18,315 nucleotides of DNA from Thermoplasmata archaeon (GCA_021806355.1 JAJZXT010000187.1:1-18315); one strand, 5' to 3'. Positions 6,518 through 14,450 are shown, counted from the first letter of the stretch. Translations and numbers: made by a program. Notes: generated by a model from the sequence alone, not told the origin.

Positions 6518-7054
6518 ATGAAATCGAAGAAAATAATTGCAGCAGCCATAATAGTGATATTGATCGCAGGCGGGTTGCTGTATTATGAGTTTGGCTACAA
6601 CACGGGCGGGAAGCTCAATGTTTCGGTAGCGGATTCGGCGGGTCCAGGAGTGTCGGCAGTATTCATCACGTTTACCGGTGTGGATGTTCATTCTACAGGA
6701 GGGAATAACAGCAGTGGATGGCATAACTACAATCTTACAGCTACAACCATAAACATCTTTAACGTCAATATGACAAATCCGTCTTTCCTCAGCTCGCTAA
6801 GTCTTTCAGCAGGCAAGTATACCCAGATCAGGCTTGACATAACGAAGGTCGTCGCCACAATTGGCGGAGTGAATGCAACAATGACAATGGCTTCACAATA
6901 TGCCATTGTTATTCATCCGTTCACGATATCATCCCATACGACAACGAACATGGTGATTGATTTTACGCTGAATCCGGCCTCGATGATAGCTACCAGCCAA
7001 TTTAACCCTGTGATTGGTGCAGTTCAGGTGTCCTCAACGTCTTCGTTGATCTGA
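6518..7054 (+). CDS. Membrane-anchored or secreted DUF4382 domain protein
   Basis: A 178-residue protein with an N-terminal signal/anchor helix (about 5-24, KK before IIAAAIIVILIAGGLLYYEF) followed by an extracellular beta-rich domain. The start of that domain, GGKLNVSVADSAGPGVSAVFITFTGVDVH (30-58) followed by GW, matches DUF4382, found in bacterial and archaeal exported proteins of unknown function. Several Asn-X-Ser/Thr sites suggest N-glycosylation. No lipobox cysteine was seen, so the N-terminal helix may stay as the anchor. It is divergent from ubiX. An A/T stretch at 6483-6495 lies at the right distance (about 29 nt) for a leaderless start. A hairpin and T-run follow the stop. Confidence 0.78.
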   Translation: MKSKKIIAAAIIVILIAGGLLYYEFGYNTGGKLNVSVADSAGPGVSAVFITFTGVDVHSTGGNNSSGWHNYNLTATTINIFNVNMTNPSFLSSLSLSAGKYTQIRLDITKVVATIGGVNATMTMASQYAIVIHPFTISSHTTTNMVIDFTLNPASMIATSQFNPVIGAVQVSSTSSLI

Positions 7055-7092
7055 GGGCAAAGAACCAATTACAAATTTTTTTTCTTTTTTTT
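7034..7092 (+). terminator. Hairpin and T-tract after the DUF4382 gene
   Basis: TCAACG (7034-7039) pairs with CGTTGA (7044-7049) around a TCTT loop at the very end of the gene. A long T-tract broken by one C follows at 7076-7092. In archaea the T-run alone usually stops transcription. The rest of the gap to 7235 is A/T-rich with no recognised element apart from the next promoter. Confidence 0.6.
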
Positions 7093-7210
7093 GACAAATA
7101 AATTTTTGAAACTTTGATTTTACTGCATTGGATACATACAACACTGAGACATGCTTACAATCGATTTCCATTCTAAAAACATTGCAATCGGAAAATTGTT
7201 ATATTCCAAT

Positions 7211-7219
7211 TCATATTAA
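7211..7219 (+). promoter_or_regulatory. TATA-like box for the 186-aa membrane protein gene
   Basis: TCATATTAA is centred about 21-22 nt upstream of ATG 7236, a spacing that would give an mRNA starting at or very near the start codon. Confidence 0.4.
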
Positions 7220-7235
7220 CCCCAAGATATCATAA

Positions 7236-7796
7236 ATGATCGCCAAAAAGAAAGCTGTCGTGTTCCCAATAGTTGCTGTTCTGTTCCTCCTGCTTATTCC
7301 GTTCAGTTCGAATGCGAGTGCCCCAAATATATCTCCACCTCCGGCATCGCTTCCTGTTCAGTTGTATTACACCAACACAACGCACTATACAATAAATGGA
7401 TATGATTGGAACCAGATTTTAAGTACAGTTCTTGATAATACAAGTATAGTGTCCTACCCGTGGGCTAATAACCTGACACAGGCACTGGTATTCTTTGATA
7501 TAACATACACAGGAATGAATCCGTTTGGCCTGGAGTTTATCGCTGCCCTTGCAAAGCAGGGTGGTTCGCCTACAACGCAAAATGCCACGATTGCTTTCAA
7601 GTCAATTGAAAATTTGCCGTCAAAGGTTTCCGGATACACCAATATACAAGCACTTGACGCAGGTGCATACCCAGGATTTTCGTGGTCCAAACCTATAAAT
7701 AAATCAGGAACCCTTGAGGAAGAATATTATATTGTGCTGATAGCCATTATAGCTTCAGTATTCATTATGTATTTCGTCTTTAACAGAAGAAGCTAA
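7236..7796 (+). CDS. Small type I membrane surface protein, unknown function
   Basis: I do not recognise a family. The 186 residues consist of an N-terminal signal peptide (KKK then about 8-25 hydrophobic, likely cleaved after NASA near residue 29), an extracellular part of about 130 residues rich in Tyr, Asn and Thr with Asn-X-Ser/Thr sites (NTT, NTS, NLT, NAT, NKS), and one membrane helix near the C-terminus (about 163-180, YIVLIAIIASVFIMYFVF) followed by NRRS in the cytoplasm. It lies between another exported protein (DUF4382) and the converging giant surface gene, with 14 nt between the stops. This suggests a shared role at the cell surface, which is inference only. Confidence 0.7.
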   Translation: MIAKKKAVVFPIVAVLFLLLIPFSSNASAPNISPPPASLPVQLYYTNTTHYTINGYDWNQILSTVLDNTSIVSYPWANNLTQALVFFDITYTGMNPFGLEFIAALAKQGGSPTTQNATIAFKSIENLPSKVSGYTNIQALDAGAYPGFSWSKPINKSGTLEEEYYIVLIAIIASVFIMYFVFNRRS

Positions 7797-7810
7797 TCCT
7801 GGCAGACACC

Positions 7811-10800
7811 CTATTTTTTTATTATAAATTTCCTCCCATCAAGATCTTTTCCATATGCCAGTTCTCCAGAGGATATCATTTTCGGTATAACTTTCTTGGC
7901 CTGCCGGAATGAGAAGTTCTGTTTTCTGCATCTTTTCTTCAAGTCCTTGATTGAGCAATGATCCATTGACCTTAAGAAATCAGATATCCTGTCTCTGCTT
8001 CTGTCCCTCCTGGCCACTGTCACCATAAAGAAAATGCCGATGATTATAACCGGGACAAGAATTGGCGTGTTAGTAATGCTTATGGCTCTGTAGCTGTCCA
8101 ATACTGTATGGTTTCCAAATTTCAACTGGACAGTGATGATATCAACCCCCAAAGGCAACGCTTTATTGAATGATGTGCCGTTTCCTTCCTTATTATTATT
8201 TACAAACCATGTAACATTCACTTTTGACAGCGCATATCCTTTCATTGATACGGCAAGATATGGATATTTTCCGATGACAATGCCATTGATTTTGCTGGAA
8301 AACACTTTTGGGAAATATTCATCCGTGACATTTATGGCTGAGGAATGATTCCAGTTCCCGCAGGCATCATACGCGTAAACTAATAGGTTATATGTTCCGT
8401 CCTGAGCAGGCGTTATAATCATACTGTTGTTTTTAATTACAAAGCTCTTATTACCAAGAGTGTAAAATAACCTGGAAATTGAGATCCTATCCTTAACGGA
8501 GATATTGATGTCAATAGATTTTGAATGCATGTCATATGAAGAAACATTCCCATGAAATAATATTACCGGCTTTGCGACATAATAGTAGATTGTAGAAGAC
8601 GAAGTCGCCGTATTCAGGGATTCACTGGTTACGGTAATCGTGAACCTATATGTCCCTGTTTCATTCATTTCGATCGTATCATTTGAAAAAAATAGTCCAT
8701 TGCTGCTGGAAGAAAGTGAGACTCGCAAGCTTCGGGAAATATTGACGGGTATTGCTGATTTGTTCACAAAATATGTGTCGCTCAGTGTTAGCACTGGAAG
8801 CGTGTTGTTGACAGTAAAACTGGTATTAAACTCTGCTACTGTCCCGGAAAATGAGGTTGCTGTAACATAAATGTGGTAAATTCCATTATGAAAGAATTCT
8901 GAGTTGGATCGGTTCAGCGTGAAATTCAACCTGTCGTGGTAAATGATTCCCATTACTTGGAAACCTGTTCCATTGCATATTCTCATGTATATGTTTGATG
9001 AAACGTTTGAGGAGAGCTGCAGGTTCATCGAATTGTTTAATGAGTTTCCATGGAATGAATAAAAGGTTTCGTTTGTCTCCTTATAAGATATCCCGGGAGC
9101 ATACGAAATGACTGTGAAGTTTGACTTTTGCAAATTTACTATGTTTCCTGTGGAATAGCATGCTGAAATATTCAGTTCGAATAATCCATTCCCTATGTTA
9201 TTTACCATTGCCCATGGTTCGCCCGTAATTTCTGAAAATACCGTGGATCCATCACGAGAAATATTGATCAAGAAATATGATACATTTGCAAGAGGCGTAA
9301 AACTGAGGTTGAAATTACCTGTGCTGATATAAGTCCCATTACCCATGGATGAAGAGAATCTTGAATGATTTTCAGCTATATATTTATAAGGCACCGTGAA
9401 GTTAAATGATCGCCCAAGATCGTCAAAGACTGTATAATTTAAAAATACTGATGAAATGTTTCCCAACCGTGGAACTCTTATTAAAAATGATGCATTGTTT
9501 ACCTGAAACGCTTGATTTGCGAATCTGTAAGAGATCGACTTCACACCAACAATATCTTTAACGGAAACCGAAATATATTCTCCCGGATAAATCGTTGAAA
9601 CATTTCCGGCGGAAATATTTACCAAAGGAATTGCATTATCAATCGTAAGCGAGCCTGAAAAATTGTCGGAATAGCCATTGAGGCTGTAAACTGCCAATGT
9701 GTATGGATAAATTCCATTCGGAAATTGAGAAGTGTTTAATTCAAAATATGAATCGTTTATTGAGGTGAATGTTCTGTTTAATATCTGTAATGCTGCCCTG
9801 AATTGCATCTGGCTATCCTCGGAGAAACTGAAATTATAGGTGCCGTTTATTATCACGTTAGCGGGAACAGAGATAATTGGCTTCAACCCACCTGATAAAT
9901 TGCCGTTGGAAATATTTCCAATTGCAATCTCAGTTCTGTTCAGAACGAGAAAAATATTTGTGGGCTCAAAATATGAGAATGATTTGATTTCATTTATACC
10001 GCTGTAAATTTGTGTTGTAACTGATGAATTCATGATAAAGAGGGAGTTGCTTGTTGAATAGATGGTTCTGTTTCCAGCATGTTCAAAGGTTGAGTTCACG
10101 TTGAGAAGAAGGTTTGAATTGAGCCATAAACCATCCGGACCCTCGTTTTGTCCAGCAATCAATGATGATAAGTATCCGTTTTGCCCCTGAACACTCACTA
10201 TGCTAATTTTACTGTAATTGAGAATTTTTACCTGGGATAGCTCTTTTACGGATAACCCTGAATCTATTGAGCATGAAGTGATTATGTCAGTGCTCAGGTT
10301 TATTACGGCAAAGTACGTCGTATTTTCCCCCGGATGCACATAGGCTATCGTACCGTGTGAAATCTTAATTTTTTCTGTAAAATAGCCTGCTGAATCATTG
10401 CGGTATACAAGGAGCGTTCCATTACTCCCAAAGACCAACAGGTTTCGATTCACATAGGATAACATTGAATTTCCATACGGTATAATCTGAGAATAATAGC
10501 GGATGTTCAGGTTAGACAGATTAAGTGATAGAATCCCGGATGAACTTTTGTTGCCAAAAAGCATGTATAACATATTTTTAGATTTTACCCACCCGGAAAA
10601 TTTGCCAAATACTGCAGGTAAAGATTCATGCCAGAATGAACCGTTCACCAGATTCAGGAAACTGATTAATGAGTTGTTCATTGGAAAAATTGCGGTGTTC
10701 AGGCCACCGTCGTAATAAGGTTCAATATTTCCAGATATTCCTGAGTTAGCGGGAAAGAGATAATTTTTCTCAGGTGAAATGACTCTTTCATTGCGCTGCG

Positions 10801-11482
10801 TGACTGGAAATAAACCGCTGACTCCATGAATTGAATAGAGGGTCAAATTATAATAGTTTCCACCAAAGTCTATCGAGTTGCTGCCATTCAAATTATATGC
10901 TGCAGAATCGTTGAACATTATGGGCACTTTGAGATAACCAGAGGCTGCGGGGCCTATTGAAATGTATGCGTCCCTAGTGTTTGGAGAGAAACCGATTGTC
11001 AGGTTATATCTTGTGTTCTGTTTTATGCCTTCACTGATAGTTTCTGACGTTTTTCCAGAATTAATCAGCAAAACATTTTCACTTTTCATGCCAAATGTCA
11101 TGGAAAGAAGAGTTTGTGAACCTTCGGTAAATAAAATTTGGATATTGGTTGTTGAATAACCCATGTCGAAGTTCCACGAGAAAGCCAATTTATATGCGTA
11201 AAAGTGGCATGCAGTTAAATTGGCTTTCAGGTATGATGCGTTGAAATAATCTCCTGCCATTACATTTACAGGCAGGCTGCCATTTGTCGAAGTAAACTTG
11301 AACTTGCATGCGGTTGAATTGACTGTGCAAAGTGAGATGTTTCCAGATTTTGCCTGAAACGGGGAATTATAACTGGCGGCCATTGGTTGTTTTGCCAGTG
11401 GGACGTTTGCTACCATGCTGAATGAAAGTGCAATTATTGCAATTATTGCAATTGTTGTAAGAATTGAACTATATTTCACCAA
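7811..11482 (-). CDS. Giant glycoprotein-like surface protein with cytoplasmic winged-helix-like tail
   Basis: A 1223-residue single-pass protein. Residues about 7-25 form a signal peptide. About 35-225 look like a LamG/lectin-type beta-sandwich. About 230-530 are Leu/Ile/Asn-rich short beta-strands suggesting a propeller. About 540-1130 hold several Ig/Cadherin-like repeats with recurring motifs such as NGIYPYTLAVYS, NGIYHIYVTATS and DGTYNLLVYAYDACGN. Dozens of Asn-X-Ser/Thr sites occur throughout. One membrane helix (about 1139-1157) is followed by RRDRSRDR and a 58-residue cytoplasmic tail whose helix-helix-helix-wing pattern (ISDFLRSM, SIKDLKKRC, SFRQAKKVIPKMISSGEL, then GKDLDGRKFIIKK) resembles a winged helix. 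The start is TTG 11482 or GTG 11479; the first ATG would destroy the signal peptide. Domain assignments are by eye; only the topology is firm. Confidence 0.75.
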   Translation of the reverse strand: MVKYSSILTTIAIIAIIALSFSMVANVPLAKQPMAASYNSPFQAKSGNISLCTVNSTACKFKFTSTNGSLPVNVMAGDYFNASYLKANLTACHFYAYKLAFSWNFDMGYSTTNIQILFTEGSQTLLSMTFGMKSENVLLINSGKTSETISEGIKQNTRYNLTIGFSPNTRDAYISIGPAASGYLKVPIMFNDSAAYNLNGSNSIDFGGNYYNLTLYSIHGVSGLFPVTQRNERVISPEKNYLFPANSGISGNIEPYYDGGLNTAIFPMNNSLISFLNLVNGSFWHESLPAVFGKFSGWVKSKNMLYMLFGNKSSSGILSLNLSNLNIRYYSQIIPYGNSMLSYVNRNLLVFGSNGTLLVYRNDSAGYFTEKIKISHGTIAYVHPGENTTYFAVINLSTDIITSCSIDSGLSVKELSQVKILNYSKISIVSVQGQNGYLSSLIAGQNEGPDGLWLNSNLLLNVNSTFEHAGNRTIYSTSNSLFIMNSSVTTQIYSGINEIKSFSYFEPTNIFLVLNRTEIAIGNISNGNLSGGLKPIISVPANVIINGTYNFSFSEDSQMQFRAALQILNRTFTSINDSYFELNTSQFPNGIYPYTLAVYSLNGYSDNFSGSLTIDNAIPLVNISAGNVSTIYPGEYISVSVKDIVGVKSISYRFANQAFQVNNASFLIRVPRLGNISSVFLNYTVFDDLGRSFNFTVPYKYIAENHSRFSSSMGNGTYISTGNFNLSFTPLANVSYFLINISRDGSTVFSEITGEPWAMVNNIGNGLFELNISACYSTGNIVNLQKSNFTVISYAPGISYKETNETFYSFHGNSLNNSMNLQLSSNVSSNIYMRICNGTGFQVMGIIYHDRLNFTLNRSNSEFFHNGIYHIYVTATSFSGTVAEFNTSFTVNNTLPVLTLSDTYFVNKSAIPVNISRSLRVSLSSSSNGLFFSNDTIEMNETGTYRFTITVTSESLNTATSSSTIYYYVAKPVILFHGNVSSYDMHSKSIDINISVKDRISISRLFYTLGNKSFVIKNNSMIITPAQDGTYNLLVYAYDACGNWNHSSAINVTDEYFPKVFSSKINGIVIGKYPYLAVSMKGYALSKVNVTWFVNNNKEGNGTSFNKALPLGVDIITVQLKFGNHTVLDSYRAISITNTPILVPVIIIGIFFMVTVARRDRSRDRISDFLRSMDHCSIKDLKKRCRKQNFSFRQAKKVIPKMISSGELAYGKDLDGRKFIIKK
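7813..7820 (+). terminator. T-run terminator after the 186-aa protein gene
   Basis: A run of seven T at 7814-7820 follows the plus-strand stop (7796) and overlaps the end of the converging giant gene. No strong hairpin precedes it. Confidence 0.4.
11430..11456. repeat. Three tandem copies of a 9-bp unit in the signal-peptide region
   Basis: GCAATTATT occurs twice, followed by GCAATTGTT, in direct succession. On the coding (minus) strand this encodes an alternating Ile/Ala run in the hydrophobic core of the giant protein's signal peptide. Gain or loss of a unit would keep the reading frame and change the core by three residues. Confidence 0.8.
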
Positions 11483-11488
11483 CGGTGA
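11476..11488. repeat. Dyad across the start of the giant surface protein gene
   Basis: TCACC (11476-11480) and GGTGA (11484-11488) are exact inverted copies separated by AAC. They span the TTG/GTG start codons on the minus strand. A TATA-like AAGATTTATG lies about 23 nt upstream. It may be an operator or a small 5' hairpin; the arms are short and chance is possible. Confidence 0.35.
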
Positions 11489-11530
11489 TTTCTAAACGAA
11501 CATAAATCTTGCCTGCTTATCACCAAAAAT

Positions 11531-11538
11531 TACTTTAT
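11531..11538 (+). promoter_or_regulatory. TATA-like box for the PAC2 gene
   Basis: TACTTTAT is centred about 25 nt upstream of ATG 11560. Confidence 0.45.
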
Positions 11539-11559
11539 CCCCTTATGCACTGACATATT

Positions 11560-12315
11560 ATGGCAACTGAGGAAAGAGAAAACGTTTCTGAGGTAGTAGA
11601 GATAGACAAAGTGAATTTTGACAATCCCATAATTATAGGTGGATTTGTGGGGCAGACAATGGTCAGCATAATAGCCACAAGTTACATTATATCCCAACTG
11701 GGAATGCATCAGGTTGCCCACCTGAAATCAAAGTTAATCCCTCCGGTAGCGGTGTTTGTTGGCGGGAAATTGAGGCACCCTTTCCGTATATATTCAGGAT
11801 TGGAAGGCAAGCTTATGGTCATTCAGTGTGAAATTCCTATCAAGGAAGAGAATCTCTATGATGTCTCTGAGGCCCTGATCAAATGGACAGGCAAATTTAA
11901 GCCAAAGGAATTAGCTATACTTGATGGGGTACCGACCCAGGAACCACCAGGCGACAGAAAATCTTACATTGTTGCAGGTGTGGAAAGATTGAAAGAACTG
12001 TCCAAGAAAGGCATACCAAATGCCGAATCTGCCGTGATTTTTGGAATCGGTGGGGCATTGCTGAATGAATGCATAATATCGAAAGTTCCAGCTATTTCAC
12101 TCTTAACAATGGTTTCATCAACATACCCTGATCCTGATTCCGTTCTGGCACTTGTGAAATCACTGAACGACATATATGATCTATCGATCCAGACGACATT
12201 GCTTGAGAAGACAGTAATGCAGCTGCACCAGGAAATTGACAGGGTTGTAAAAGAATATAATGAATCACAGAGCGCGGTGAACCCTAAGAAAACTCCCGAA
12301 TCCATGTACGGATGA
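11560..12315 (+). CDS. PAC2-family proteasome assembly chaperone with HbYX tail
   Basis: A 251-residue protein of the PAC2 family, which includes archaeal PbaA/PbaB and eukaryotic Pba1/Pba2. Typical marks are FDNPIIIGGFVGQTMVSIIATSYIIS (20-45), the Leu-Ile-x-Ile strand pattern around LEGKLMVIQCEIPI (81-94), LAILDGVPTQ (118-127) and FGIGGALLNEC (161-171) followed by SKVPAISLLTMV. A helical or coiled segment (about 205-236) precedes the tail. The protein ends S-M-Y-G, a hydrophobic-Tyr-any (HbYX) ending like those that insert between proteasome alpha subunits. Together these suggest a proteasome alpha-ring chaperone or activator. ATG 11560 has a TATA-like TACTTTAT (11531-11538) about 25 nt before it, so it is probably leaderless. 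It converges on formate--THF ligase. Confidence 0.85.
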   Translation: MATEERENVSEVVEIDKVNFDNPIIIGGFVGQTMVSIIATSYIISQLGMHQVAHLKSKLIPPVAVFVGGKLRHPFRIYSGLEGKLMVIQCEIPIKEENLYDVSEALIKWTGKFKPKELAILDGVPTQEPPGDRKSYIVAGVERLKELSKKGIPNAESAVIFGIGGALLNECIISKVPAISLLTMVSSTYPDPDSVLALVKSLNDIYDLSIQTTLLEKTVMQLHQEIDRVVKEYNESQSAVNPKKTPESMYG

Positions 12316-12356
12316 ATGGCAGCGCGGAAAAGGATACATAAATCCCAAAATTTTTA

Positions 12357-13994
12357 TCAAGAGAGTCCCGTAATTACCCCCTCAGAAGTAATGTTTATAT
12401 CGTTTGAAGCAGGCTCTTTAGGCAATCCAGGCATCGTCATGATATCACCAAGGTAGGCAACAATGAATCCTGCACCGGATGAAAGTGAAACAGAGGTAAC
12501 CGTAGCAGTAAACTTTTCTGGTACGTTAAGCCTTGCGGGATCATCTGAAATAGAATATTGCGTCTTTGCCATGCATATGGGTAGTTTTCCATAGCCTATC
12601 TTCTCTATTCTCTTTATGCTTGATTCAGCTTTTTTTGTATATGCCACTCTTTCCGCACCGTACACTTTCATCGCGATAGCATCTATCTTCTCCTTTATTG
12701 TGTCTTCGAGATTGTAGGAATAATTCACATTCACTGGTTGATCAGGGGTGTGTTTGAGCAGCGTCTGTGCCAATTCCATCCCGCCCTTTGAACCCTCTTT
12801 ATAAACATCGGAAATGGCATGAATGAGATTGTTTTCCTTCATTAATTTCCCTATTTCAGAAAGTTCAATATCTGTGTCTTCAGGGAATCTGTTAAGCGCC
12901 ACTATCGGTTCAAATCCGAACTTCCTGATGTTCCGGGCGTGAAATAAAAGATTACTGAACCCTTTTCTAATGGCAATCACATCTTCTTTTCCAATATCTT
13001 CACATCCGCCGTGCAGTTTGATAGCCCGGACTGTTGCCACTATTATTACCGCACTCAGTGGGAGGTTCCCAACCCTAGAAACTAAATTCATAAACTTTTC
13101 TGCACCAAGATCAGAACCAAAACCGGCCTCGGTGATTACAATATCACTTGTTGAAAGAGCAGCTCTTGCCGCAATGATGCTCGATGTTCCATGTGCAATG
13201 TTTCCAAAGGGTCCTGTGTGGATAAAGGCGGGAATTCCACCTCTAGCCTGAACGATGTTGGGTTTCAGGGCATCGGCAAGTATGGCTGCCATTGCTCCTT
13301 CGGCTTTGAGATCACTGGAAAAAACAGGTTTGCCGTCAAAGGAATATGCAACCAGTATCCTTGACAGGCGTAATTTCAGGTCATCATAACTTTCAGAAAG
13401 TCCCAATATTGCCATGATCTCTGAAGCGGGAGTTATAACGAAATTGTCATGCGCCAGTATCCCCCCTTCCCCTTGTGATACCCCAACAATTATATTCCTC
13501 AATGATCGGTCATTCATATCTATGGTCCTGGGAAAAACTATTTTTTCTGGGTTGATCTTTAATGCGTTTCCATGAAACATATGGTTGTTTATAAGTGCCG
13601 ATAACAGGTTGTGTGCGGCTGTTACAGCCGGGAAATCTCCGGTGAACATGAGATTTATCCTGTCTGATGGTTCCACAGTGGCCATTCCGCCGCCTGTTGC
13701 ACCTCCCTTCACTCCAAAACAAGGCCCCATTGACGGTTCACGAATGGAAATTGACACTTTTTTTCCTAGACTGTGAAGTGCCTGTGAGAGCCCAATAACG
13801 GTCGTTGTTTTGCCTTCGCCATATTTTGTAGGGGTCATTGCAGTGATCAAAACCAGCTTACCCTGTCTGTTCCCGCCGCCAAGCTTCCTGAAATCAACTT
13901 TAGCCATGAACCTTCCGTAAGATTCTAAATCATCGGCGGATATGCCAATATTTCCTGCAACTTTTTCTATCGCAAGCAAATCTGTTAAACCCAT
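12357..13994 (-). CDS. fhs: Formate--tetrahydrofolate ligase
   Basis: With ATG 13994 the protein has 545 residues, close to the usual 555. It condenses formate with tetrahydrofolate using ATP to give 10-formyl-THF, feeding one-carbon units to biosynthesis. Motifs include the ATP-binding loop TPTKYGEGKTTTVIGL (54-69), EPSMGPCFGVKGGATGGG (86-103), TGDFPAVTAAHNLLSALINNH (about 117-137), FIHTGPFGNIAHG, TEAGFGSDLGAEKF, and the C-terminal CMAKTQYSISDDP and GAGFIVAYLGDIMTMPGLPKEP. An ATG six codons upstream (14012) is in frame but directly abuts the TATA-like element GTATTATACG (14013-14022); that box sits about 23 nt before 13994, which supports the shorter start. The enzyme is mainly bacterial and is found in few archaeal lineages, Thermoplasmatales among them. 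Confidence 0.95.
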   Translation of the reverse strand: MGLTDLLAIEKVAGNIGISADDLESYGRFMAKVDFRKLGGGNRQGKLVLITAMTPTKYGEGKTTTVIGLSQALHSLGKKVSISIREPSMGPCFGVKGGATGGGMATVEPSDRINLMFTGDFPAVTAAHNLLSALINNHMFHGNALKINPEKIVFPRTIDMNDRSLRNIIVGVSQGEGGILAHDNFVITPASEIMAILGLSESYDDLKLRLSRILVAYSFDGKPVFSSDLKAEGAMAAILADALKPNIVQARGGIPAFIHTGPFGNIAHGTSSIIAARAALSTSDIVITEAGFGSDLGAEKFMNLVSRVGNLPLSAVIIVATVRAIKLHGGCEDIGKEDVIAIRKGFSNLLFHARNIRKFGFEPIVALNRFPEDTDIELSEIGKLMKENNLIHAISDVYKEGSKGGMELAQTLLKHTPDQPVNVNYSYNLEDTIKEKIDAIAMKVYGAERVAYTKKAESSIKRIEKIGYGKLPICMAKTQYSISDDPARLNVPEKFTATVTSVSLSSGAGFIVAYLGDIMTMPGLPKEPASNDINITSEGVITGLS

Positions 13995-14022
13995 ATGACA
14001 TCGATATAACATCGTATAATAC
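13995..14022 (-). promoter_or_regulatory. fhs promoter: TATA box and two direct repeats, possible operator
   Basis: On the minus strand GTATTATACG (14013-14022) is the TATA-like box. Between it and the ATG are CGATGTTAT (14006-14014) and CGATGTCAT (13995-14003), which match at eight of nine positions and are spaced 11 bp apart, one helical turn. Such an arrangement on one face of the DNA over the transcription start could bind a repressor. Confidence 0.45.
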
Positions 14023-14067
14023 TAATTCAAATTATAGCCCGAATGATAAAGGTTTTTCAATGTCAAT

Positions 14068-14077
14068 CTTTATCTAT
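14068..14077 (+). promoter_or_regulatory. TATA-like box for the 113-aa helical protein gene
   Basis: CTTTATCTAT is centred about 25 nt upstream of ATG 14097, in the 102-nt divergent region shared with fhs. Confidence 0.4.
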
Positions 14078-14096
14078 TCAAAATCATTAAACACCT

Positions 14097-14438
14097 ATGC
14101 AGGAAGATATCGACAGATACATTAAGGGTTTTCTCAAGGCAATGCCCTCAGAGGACATGTTCATGGATGCTATTCACGATATAGTCAAGGACTTGGTCAA
14201 GGAGATGATCCGAAAAAAGATAAATGATGATCCAAAGCTGAAGAGCGACCTTGCTGAGATGATGATGGAATTCTTTGAATCAAAGGTGAAGGAGTATGAC
14301 TCCATAGCCAAGATGGCTAAAATAACAGCCAAGATTGGACTTGTATCGGCTCCTGACTCAATCAAGGATGAGGCGATGAAGGATATCATGGATACCTTCA
14401 AGAGAGAGATTCAGGAGATAATTCTGAGAACCCTTTGA
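14097..14438 (+). CDS. Conserved-looking all-helical protein, unknown function
   Basis: I do not recognise this 113-residue protein. It is highly charged, Met- and Lys/Glu-rich, and predicted almost entirely helical, with helices around 3-15, 20-41 (DMFMDAIHDIVKDLVKEMIR), 46-80 and 88-112. There is no signal peptide, membrane helix, cysteine or metal motif. The regular heptad-like hydrophobic spacing suggests a helical bundle or oligomer. A well-placed TATA-like box and typical codon use support that it is expressed. It is divergent from fhs and converges on the polymerase D small-subunit gene with a 12-nt gap, so context gives no clear function. Confidence 0.72.
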   Translation: MQEDIDRYIKGFLKAMPSEDMFMDAIHDIVKDLVKEMIRKKINDDPKLKSDLAEMMMEFFESKVKEYDSIAKMAKITAKIGLVSAPDSIKDEAMKDIMDTFKREIQEIILRTL

Positions 14439-14450
14439 GTAACGCCTGCA

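Noticed and set aside
6466..6585. Possible small gene behind the GAGGTGAG Shine-Dalgarno-like sequence at 6466-6473
   Set aside because: The nearest start (TTG 6475) is too close and gives only about 36 codons running out of frame into the DUF4382 gene, with no convincing composition.
7093..7235. Possible small RNA in the gap after the DUF4382 gene
   Set aside because: The stretch is A/T-rich, with only weak partial repeats (CAATCGATTTCC and CAATCGGAAAAT) and no stable fold that I could see.
13995..14012. Six-residue N-terminal extension of formate--THF ligase
   Set aside because: The ATG at 14012 directly abuts the TATA-like box, leaving no room for a transcription start upstream of it.
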